Assembly: GCA_021234155.1 (NCBI GenBank)
Contig: JAJEKV010000073.1
Coordinates: 2,206,001-2,270,000 of the forward strand
Direction: 5' to 3'
DNA length: 64,000 nt
From: Isoetes taiwanensis
Lineage: Eukaryota; Streptophyta; Lycopodiopsida; Isoetales; Isoetaceae
The translations under genes were made by a program, and so were the position numbers. This document shows positions 56,927 to 64,000 of the stretch, in pieces. Every line of letters starts with the position of its first letter. The stretch's first letter is position 1. The notes under the pieces are model-generated. The model worked only from the letters and a program-made list of their open reading frames with translations. It was not told where the DNA came from and did not search any database.

Positions 56927-57340
56927 TTACATCGAATTTCCGCGGATCCATCGAGCTAGTGCCAAATCCTTAGGCATAATGGTGACTCTCTTGGCGTGAA
57001 TTGCGCAAAGATTTGCGTCACCAGGAGAGCAATTAAATAGTCTTCGGTGGCCTCTTGGAGAAGTCTGGAAGCGCATACCAGTCTTGAATTCTTGGGCTAT
57101 CTCCCGCACCAAACGCTGGAAGGCCAGTTTGCGTATCAAGAGTTCGGTTGATTTCTGGTATTTCCGGATCTCCCTTAGTGCTACAGTACCGGCCTTGAAC
57201 CGATACTTCTTCTTTTGGCGCTTAGGCAAGGGAAGTGTCTTGCCGCCAGTGGTCGGATGATTAGCCCTTCGGACTAGGGTCTCACGGCGCTCGACACTCG
57301 TAGCTTTTTCCACCCCTCCTGCCGCTTGTAACGCTTCTTA
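56927..57340 (-). pseudogene. histone H3-fold frame (divergent H3/CENH3-like)
   Basis: The frame has no ATG and opens after a TAA. It reads [20 protein letters not shown], then [20 protein letters not shown] with [20 protein letters not shown]. It ends [20 protein letters not shown] with RWIRGNSM. H3 helix N, helix 1, loop 2 and helix 3 are all clear. The tail is not canonical: no ARTKQTARKS start. Helix 2 is garbled in this frame, but the next frame gives [12 protein letters not shown], the expected helix 2. So a deletion of about 14-16 bp before it and a second indel after it bracket the helix. Loop 1 is H3-length rather than the longer loop usual in plant CENH3, so the subtype is uncertain. 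It overlaps the frame at 57274-58101. Confidence 0.8.
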
Positions 57341-58101
57341 TATTGCCCTCCATTCCGCTGTGGGGTGCTTTTGCGCTTCCTCTGAATAGTACGGCCCTTG
57401 GACTGGGTCTGGACTTGTGTCTGGGCCTCAACTTCCCTTATATGCTCAGCTACCCTCTGGGCGTGCTGCTCCAGCCTCAAACGGACTTCAGTCCGTCGGT
57501 GCATCTCTGTAGGGTACCAATCTGGCATGGCGGCCATCTCCAGTTCAACATGCTGCTGGAGTAGGGGGGTGAAGTACTCAGGGAGATCATCCCAAAGGAA
57601 GGTCTCGGTGTTCTCATCATAATAGTAAGATGGCAATATAAGAGGGTTGCCATTATCAATGAACTCGCTATGTCCAAGATAAAGGTACTCCTCTCCCCTG
57701 GCTTGCGCATCCCCCCTTGCTGCTTCTCTGGCATCAGCTTCTAAAGCCATATCCATCACCCTCTTTGCCTCAACCCGGGTGGCCTCGGAGTCATCGGCTG
57801 TTGAAGACTCTGGCGGGAAGAACTTGGTAAGAGTCAATACTTGATCCGACTGTTCCACCACCGTGTACATTTCTCCCAAAGCGTTAAGCTTTAGAAGATA
57901 TTGCTCTGTTAAGTGGAACACGGGAAAGGGAATCCTCCCTTCTGACTTGAAGCGCAAAGCTAACTGGTTTAGGAGGAGTTCTACTTTCTCAGGTCCCGAG
58001 TTGACTCCAAGAAGTGACCCAAAAATGGCAAAGATTTGGACGATGTTGAAGCTCTCGTACGTTTGTTCCATGCATATACGAGCCATTTCGTCAGAAGACA
58101 T
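57274..58101 (-). CDS. unknown protein joined to the H3-like frame
   Basis: From ATG at 58101 ([13 protein letters not shown]) to 57274, about 275 residues. No family recognised. Residues 1-90 look like a helical domain ([17 protein letters not shown], then [13 protein letters not shown]). 100-150 are acidic/Ala-rich ([18 protein letters not shown]). Tyr/Pro-rich around 165-200. 205-245 probable coiled coil ([19 protein letters not shown]). The end is Gln-rich then very basic ([16 protein letters not shown]). The basic end lies where an H3 tail would start, and the H3 frame continues in another phase within 40 bp. I infer one original coding unit with an N-terminal domain plus H3 fold, now frame-broken, or two coding units that overlap. 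The intact 275-codon frame argues against long decay. Confidence 0.5.
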   Translation of the reverse strand: MSSDEMARICMEQTYESFNIVQIFAIFGSLLGVNSGPEKVELLLNQLALRFKSEGRIPFPVFHLTEQYLLKLNALGEMYTVVEQSDQVLTLTKFFPPESSTADDSEATRVEAKRVMDMALEADAREAARGDAQARGEEYLYLGHSEFIDNGNPLILPSYYYDENTETFLWDDLPEYFTPLLQQHVELEMAAMPDWYPTEMHRRTEVRLRLEQHAQRVAEHIREVEAQTQVQTQSKGRTIQRKRKSTPQRNGGQYKKRYKRQEGWKKLRVSSAVRP

Positions 58102-58151
58102 GGGGTTAAGATAGGCTCTAGGTAGGATAGGTAGCAAGGTAGGTGGCAAGG

Positions 58152-58262
58152 TCGGCTAGGGCCATCAAGTTTGGCAAAGGTTGGCTATAGCGTTCAAGTT
58201 GGACAAAGGTTGGCTATGGCGTTCAAGTTGGGCGAAGGTTGGCTATGGCATTCAAACTCGGT
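58152..58262. repeat. AAGGTTGGCTATGGCGTTCAA tandem repeat
   Basis: Three imperfect units of about 30 bp (AAGGTTGGCTATRGC then TTCAAGTTGG) directly upstream (minus strand) of the 58101 start codon. Confidence 0.8.
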
Positions 58263-58401
58263 CCGGCAGCAATAGCGTCCAAGGCACAGATACAAAACGA
58301 GAGAAACAACCGAAAGATTCAAGTTCAAAATATTTTTTTTTAATGAAAGTTTTATATGTATAAAATACGGCGCACGCATATCTTTGGCGCCGAGGAGGAT
58401 T

Positions 58402-61400
58402 TTTTTTTTGAAAGTAAGAGACAGTTTTGTCATTAATTATAAAATCTCAAGTACATTGCAAAAGTATGCCTTTACTGAAAGAGCATACCAAAACATGCAT
58501 AAAAACCAACAAGGAGTTTCAAGGTACAGAAATTATGATCTGCACACTAACAAAATATGATAACCAGCAGCAGATAAGAAAATATGTTTAGAGTATTTTC
58601 CTTTGAATGTAGTGATAGTGGAGAAAGTCCACCATGCTGAAGAGGTCTCTTGAAACACCTCCCAAAAAAGTGAACCTGCCAACAGATTAGAGCAGGAACA
58701 TGCTTCTTTGATGATAGGCTATGAGCAGGGGATGTTCAGGTGTCGGAAGAGAAGACAAAATTATAGAAAGCATTGAAGGCATCAGTGGATCCAAAGATGT
58801 AATGGTCAGGGGACCAGTTGTTACTGTAAAACAGGCAAAATTTGTCCTTGTCCTCCAAAAGGATCAGCAAGGATCCATAAAGATCAGCTAGCAGCTTGTG
58901 ATTATAATACATTGATCTATATCTTGTCAACTGTGCTTCAGTAAGAATGAAGTTGTGGACTGACAGAAAGGTCCATAGGCAATGGACCTGCACAACTTCT
59001 CTGCAGAAAATAGCAGCCCACAGATCTTCACTTTCTTTTTGGTATCTTCTATGACCAATTCTCATAAGATATGATTCCATGGATGTTGCAATATCATTTT
59101 GCATAACCTGATCTTGAACTTGTTTACTGAAACGCGAGAGGCTGTCAAATTTGCTTCATCCATCACCATGCAGGAAGTTAAGATATTCTAGGATCATCAG
59201 AAAGGAATAAATTTAATTTGAAGCAAATAAATCAAAGTGTCCCCTATACTGTCCATGAGCCTCCCAATTCCTGTCAAAGTTAGATCCATATTTCTTTTTG
59301 TGAGCAGTAGCAATAGTCTCAAAGTCAAATTGAAAATGCATCTTTAACCAAAAGGTGGAGGGATTTTTGTTTCCATATAAGACACGATTTCTGGCCTTCC
59401 AAATATTCCAAAGAGCAATATGGATAATTGAATTAACAAATTTATCATGTTGCAGAAGGGATAGAAGATCTCCATTGTTTACAATGCCAAATTTATCAGC
59501 AACCCACAGAAACCATTCAGTTTGCGACAAAGGAAAATATGACACATATCTTCAACTCTATGACAAGCCATAGGACAGTTTGCTGAGATGTTAGGATTTC
59601 TCTTTGACAAGGACACCAAATTGTTCAGGCTGCCATTAGCCAGAAGCCAAATGAAATAAGTAATTTTAGGAGGACAATAAGAATTTCAAACATTATGAAA
59701 AGATCCTTTAGCTGAGCATGACTAATAGACCATTTCAACATAGCTTTGCTGTCATCAATATTAGAGGACAAAGCATTATACACATATTTAACTTTATAAA
59801 TCCCTTTGCCATTTATAGTCCAGTCATCTTTTCCAGAGTTGGGAGCCAGATTTGTGAGATAAGGTTTGATGAGAGTGTAGATCTTCTTATCTGATGAGGT
59901 GCCCTTGATGATATCTTTCAATCTAGTCCAAGAAATAATTCTCCCCCCTAAGAAAAGGTCTCTGATGTAATCTAACCCAGCTTCATGCCATTTCTTATAA
60001 ATTCTAGGATGTTTGATAGCCAGAACTGCAGAATTTTGATCAGCCATAATAGGATTCCAGAAAATGGGGATATCAGAGTGGAACTTATCCCTTGAGATGA
60101 ATTGGAATTTAGGGAAAATAGAATTCCAAGCCTTGATGAAATTACTCATAAGGGGAGAGATATTGGAGGCTGGTTTCAATTGAGTGAAGGCAGAATGAGG
60201 AAGCAAGTGCTGAATAGAGGGATGCCCATAGGGGTGACTTAGATTGATCCAATATCTGATAAACTTGTAAGCAGGAGATTGGCTCCCATGAATGGCTTTC
60301 CAAACAAACTTCCCTGCAAGAGATTGTGCTTGAATAAAAAGATTCTTACGCCTAAACCACCAAGACATTTAGTTTTACAGATAAAGTTCCAATTGACAAG
60401 GTGACTTTTCTTCCAGATGAAGTTTCTAATGATTTTCTCCAGCTCTAAATATACACATTTAGGGGCAACTAAGGCTGTAGAAAAATAGACATGAGAGCTT
60501 GCAAGAATAGAATTGGCAATGATGGTTCTACCTGCAAGGGAGAGATAATTCCTGTAGTTATTCAGTTTTTTTTTAATTCTCATGAGAATAGGATCCCAAA
60601 GACCTTTAATACTTTGATTCATAGAAAGGGGCATACCCAATAACTTAGTAGCCTGAACAGGAGATAGAACATTGATACCAGCTAAATTTTGATGAGGGAT
60701 GTCCCCAATGATCAGACTTTTGTTTATATTTAAGTGAATGCCCAAGGCTGCTGAGAATTGACTGATTAATGTTATCCAAATCAGCATCAAGAAAAGAGAA
60801 AATATCATCAGCATATTGAAGAATAGTGATGCTTTCATCAGAATTAGGGAGCTTCATACCTTTGATTTGAGCAGAGTTCTGATAATGAAGAGTTACCTTA
60901 GTTAAAAGCTCAGCAGCAACTAGAAAAAGATATGGAGCAAGAGGACAACCTTGCCTAACACCACAGGAAAGAGGGAAGAAGCCAGAAGGGACCCCATTGA
61001 TCAGAACAGCTGAACTTGATCTTGAATTTAGACCAAGAATTAGGCTGATCAGCTTAGGAGGGAAACCAAGTTTGGACATGGCAAATTCTAAGAAATCCCA
61101 TCTAACAGAATCAAAAGCACGTTTGAAGTCTAGCTTGAGAAGAATACAGTTTTGATTAGAAATTTTGTTCCAATGTAAACCTTCCATAGCTGCCACATAA
61201 TTATCCAGAATATATCTGTTTGGAAGAAAGGCAAATTGATTTTGACTGATAGTTCTTTGAAGAAAATTATTGATTCTCAGAGCAATGATTTTAGCACAAA
61301 GTTTATAGGTAGTATTAGTGAGGGAGATAGGTCTCCAATCTTGGAATTTGGAAGGGTGATCAACTTTGGGAATCAAGGAGATAAAACCACTGGAAATAGA

Positions 61401-62120
61401 TGGATGAAGATGATCAGAGTTCCAAAAGGCATGAACAAGGGAGACCAAATCCTTTTTGAGGATATCCCAGAATTTGATATAGAATTCTGCAGAAAGACCA
61501 TCAGGGCCAAGAGATTTACCATTGCTGAATGAGGTTAAGGTAGCGAAAATCTCTTCTTGAGAAGGAATGGCAGTAACAGAATCATCCATAATTTCAGTAG
61601 CAATAGGTAAGATATTGTTCACAGATGTCAAAAAGTCATTTGCCTCACTAATATTATTGGAGGGATAGGCTTGCCATGAAAGAGGTCCCTGTATCTGCTA
61701 TTGAAGAAGTTGGCAATCTCAGAATGAGAAGAGTATTTGTTCCCATGATCATCCAAAGTCTCAGCTATGGAATTTCTAAGAACCCTACTTTTAGCAACTC
61801 TAAAGAAAAACTTTGTGCTACCAGAATCCATATCATTGGTTTATTTGATCTTACATCTAATGGCAGAACCCTTTGCCTCCATCTCCTCAATGTTTTTTAT
61901 CCTTCTCTCCAGAATCTCTTCCCCCACTTGAAGGTTGGAATTTGACGGATCATTTTGAAGCAATGATCTTATCTCTTTCATATACATCAGAAGCTGGCTC
62001 TTTTTCTTACTGCACTGTTCATGGATAGCTTTAGACCAGTTCTTGATCCAACTTTTTATTGCCTTAATTTTGGAATAGAAAAGCTTCATAGAAGGCATAT
62101 GATCATCCAGGGATAGGTTC
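58402..62120 (-). mobile_element. L1-type LINE, 5'-truncated, with poly(A)
   Basis: Minus-strand ORF2 without the endonuclease. It starts about 62120 (MPSMKLFYSKIKAIKSWIK). RT: SNGKSLGPDGLSAEFYIKFW, FISLIPKVDHP, WRPISLTNTTYKLCAK, LLKLDFKRAFDSVRWDFLEF, GVRQGCPLAPYLF and LQYADDIFSFLDADL (active site, about 60810). The thumb follows, SLAGRTIIANSILASSHVYF, then NFIWKKSHLVNW, and a zf-RVT-like CPMACHRVEDMCHIFLC (about 59570). The 3' end at 58402-58411 is a run of A on the minus strand. Stops/shifts near 60750, 60350, 59690, 59545 and 59150. No convincing target duplication was found. Confidence 0.88.
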
Positions 62121-62225
62121 TGTACGTATGAAATTATTTTTTCAGACGTATAAAGTCCAAAATATGTATTTTTGGGAAAAATACGTATTTTTCGTATTTA
62201 ATACTCGCCGGCCGGAAAAAAAAAA
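62121..62225. other. hairpin-rich AT stretch next to the palindrome array
   Basis: AAAATATGTATTTTT-GGG-AAAAATACGTATTTTT forms a near-perfect hairpin (about 62159-62193). Then CGCCGGCCGG and a poly(A) run before the array. Confidence 0.6.
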
Positions 62226-62490
62226 TTTCGCGTAAGCGAAACCTTCTGTTTCGCTTACGCGAACATTTTTTCGCGTAAGCGAAAGTTTATTTTTCGCTTA
62301 CGCGAATCTCCTCCCCGACTTCGCGTAAGCGAAGTCTTAAGTTTCGCTTACGCGAAACTTTTTTCGCGTAAGCGAAACAGGAGGTTTCGCTCACGCGAAA
62401 TTTTTTTTCGTTCGCGTAAGCTGTTTTTTAAGTTTCGCTTACGCGAAGCGGGTTTCGCGTACGCGAAACAGTAGTTTTCGCTTACGCGAA
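62226..62490. repeat. array of 12 alternating GC-rich near-palindromes
   Basis: Units of 14-16 bp start at 62226, 62249, 62269, 62292, 62320, 62342, 62362, 62385, 62411, 62433, 62453 and 62476. They alternate between TTTCGCGTAAGCGAAA and TTTCGCTTACGCGAAA. Every unit is a 6-bp inverted arm with a 4-base core, GTAA or TTAC. Unit 8 has TCAC, unit 9 has a damaged right arm, unit 11 is a perfect palindrome with GTAC. Spacers of 5-12 bp are AT-rich and differ from each other. CTTTATATATA (62496-62506) follows. Confidence 0.95.
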
Positions 62491-62495
62491 CTTTT

Positions 62496-62506
62496 CTTTA
62501 TATATA
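62496..62506 (+). promoter_or_regulatory. candidate TATA box downstream of the array
   Basis: CTTTATATATA, 6 bp after the last palindrome. Downstream GGAAAAAGGTAAACC (about 62535) has a donor-like AAG|GTAAAC, and TTATTGTAG|GTCTAGGG (about 62652) an acceptor-like site. This is consistent with a non-coding first exon and intron, but unproven. Confidence 0.4.
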
Positions 62507-62659
62507 CGAAGGCGCATTTTCTTTGTTTTTGCGCGGAAAAAGGTAAACCACCTGCGCCCTCCTTCACAACCTGTGCCCCTTTTCCCTTTTTTTTCATTTT
62601 TTCTTAGTTTTTAAGCAAACCTAGTTAGTTTTTTGTTGTTTTTTTTATTGTAGGTCTAG

Positions 62660-63440
62660 GGTTCCTCCATAGTGAGGCCCTCGCCTGTTGCCCCCCTCCA
62701 TTGAGGGGCATGACGATGGTGAGCGCCTCGTTCTATGGTCGAATCCAGACTGATTTTTGTGAAAAAAATAATGAAAAAAAAGAAAAAAAAAACAATAGAA
62801 CAGAAACAATAAAAAAAGAAAAAAAAATAATGAAATAAAAATAAAAATAAAAAAATAAGAAAGAGAAATTTGGTTGCCTACCCTTTCATCGACAACAGTA
62901 GCAGTTAGGGTAGGGAGTTCTTTAAGAGAGACTAGGTTTTAGTTCGGAGTGATCCTTGGCTGAGGCAGTGACCCTCGCCTGGCGTGCCACATTGAATTGT
63001 GCCATGCCGAGGGTGGGTGTCATTGCTGATGTCGAGGATTGCTAGGGTCAACCTCCCATTTAGGTGTATAGCCCTCTCCTGCCGCTTGTTGGCTTCGGTC
63101 ACGCGGTGCTAAAAGGTGGGTGTTGTACTCTTATGGAAGGTCAGGAGAATATTTAATGAGATATACCCTATTTTCTGACGGTGTTGTTGACGAAAGTCCA
63201 ACACTAATATAGGGAGTGGCTTATATTTCATTAAATATTCGTGACTTTGCTAGGTGGTCTTATGCAATATGTTCAGTTGAGTGCTGCCAGGGAGTTTCCT
63301 AATGGAGTCAGTAGCTGGGTCAGATCATAAGTTAAACTTGTTGAAGAGAATGAGAGAACTTGTTAAACTCAGTAGGGTGCCTACAACTGTCAAGCTTGAA
63401 ACTTAGTTTACTAGAATCTTAATGAACTATTTCGGCATTA
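62660..63440. other. leader-like region with a foldback, no gene fixed
   Basis: Contains A-rich runs (62760-62860). GAATATTTAATGAGATATA (63149) and TATATTTCATTAAATATTC (63212) form an inverted pair with ~45 bp between. Short frames only. Confidence 0.4.
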
Positions 63441-64000
63441 TTGACACTCACTAAAGTGGGTTTTTTTTTCCCCAGACTTGTAGGTATTGTTGCTACTTTG
63501 CTACAGTTGGCATATCGCTATCTATACACAGTTTCTTCTAAAGCTGCTATGAATCCACAAGAGTTAGACGGGCTTAGACTAGAAGCAGCAGAGCCTCACA
63601 TGAGCCCTAAAGAAGGACCTAGGGTAGAAGTAGAGCCTCACATGAACCCAGAGGCTGAGTCCTCTACTAAGATGCAGAGAAAAAGATCAAGACCCCAACA
63701 GCCATGATCCTCCTTAAGACCCGCTTTAATGAATTGGCTCTGTGAGCGAATATGTGCTGCCACCCCATCTGAGTTAGAGTTGATTACTACAACAGATGAA
63801 GGATGGCTAGACTTCCACTCAAGTCTCATGAGAGATGCTGAGAGAGCTTTTGGGCCTCGAATGATAGACGTAGAACCTGAAAAGATTGATTCTGAAAGGT
63901 ATGCTTGGATAGATGGCAATGTATCCCGTGCAACTGGAAATATGATTCATGCAGTGGCAAATCTAACTAGTCCCCGCTTGAGAGAGTCTTTAAAAGATAA
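63441..64000 (+). pseudogene. unrecognised open frame running off the edge, one in-frame TGA
   Basis: One frame stays open from 63441 to the window end except for TGA at 63705-63707. Before the stop are two similar repeats (AAEPHMSPKEGPRVEVEPHM, then NPEAES) and a basic RKRSRPQQP. After it comes a protein-like stretch: MNWLCERICAATPSELELIT, then WLDFHSSLMRDAERAFG and IDGNVSRATGNMIHAVANLT. I do not recognise the family. The stop may be a mutation or lie in an intron; the second part looks like a folded domain and continues beyond the window. Confidence 0.45.

Noticed and set aside
56927-57340. Ordinary replication-dependent histone H3
   Set aside because: Lacks the canonical tail, has no start codon and contains helix-2 indels; it also joins an unrelated upstream frame.
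56927-57340. Firm CENH3 assignment
   Set aside because: Loop 1 is not lengthened as in typical plant CENH3, and helix 2 is damaged; the subtype cannot be decided by eye.
62226-62490. CRISPR-like array
   Set aside because: Units alternate in orientation, spacers are 5-12 bp and AT-rich, and the DNA is nuclear plant DNA with no cas genes.

Overview
This window is nuclear DNA from a land plant with a large, repeat-filled genome. It is mostly AT-rich, and nested retrotransposons, DNA transposons and gene scraps surround very few intact genes. The only clearly intact gene is an intronless, plastid-type phosphoserine aminotransferase (PSAT) at 20023-21348, minus strand. Repeated PLS-type pentatricopeptide (PPR) scraps, PIF1-helicase scraps, a chromovirus, LINEs and a tyrosine-recombinase-like pseudogene fit a seed-free plant such as a fern or lycophyte. 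That lineage call is inference; nothing here fixes the species.

Layout. 1-6800: AT-rich sequence with the last exon of a DYRK-like kinase (minus), the first exon of a mitochondrial-carrier gene (minus, one frame break), two LINE/SINE 3' tails and a 430-bp tandem duplication with a tRNA-like head. 7020-18600: a GC-rich, frameshifted LINE (ORF1, endonuclease, reverse transcriptase, CCTT-type tail). It is split by a complete Copia element (11923-17559) with a perfect 5-bp target duplication TGGTG; that element's left LTR carries a 280-bp MITE. 20023-21348: PSAT. 21679-23940: two tandem copies of a PIF1-like helicase fragment. 24367-25950: a 5'-truncated LINE.

26687-46782: a Ty3/Gypsy chromovirus locus on the minus strand with two LTRs in the same orientation. 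Each LTR holds a perfect heat-shock element about 70 bp upstream of a TATA box. Between the pol and gag parts of this locus lie about 14 kb of other insertions: a 12.9-kb segment with inverted ends and an ATATG duplication, PPR scraps, a foldback element, a LINE end, and a plus-strand Gypsy integrase remnant with a Met-tRNA primer site. A LINE sits inside gag (45031-46111) with an 8-bp target duplication.

46983-52570: a spliced tyrosine-recombinase-like (Crypton/DUF3504-type) pseudogene, cut by a complete 4137-bp Helitron (47558-51694) that carries PPR fragments. 53400-54566: a non-autonomous hAT element with an 8-bp duplication and GTTCC-rich ends. 56927-58101: a histone H3-fold frame joined, through a frame break, to an unrelated N-terminal region of about 275 residues. 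58400-62120: an L1-type LINE (minus). 62226-62490: a strictly alternating array of twelve GC-rich near-palindromes just upstream of a TATA box; an unrecognised open frame runs off the right edge.

Most of the window does not act as a pathway. It is a record of successive insertions, and several layers can be ordered because their target duplications are intact. The points most worth following up are the H3 fusion, the alternating palindrome array, the heat-shock element in the chromovirus LTRs and the Helitron-split recombinase.
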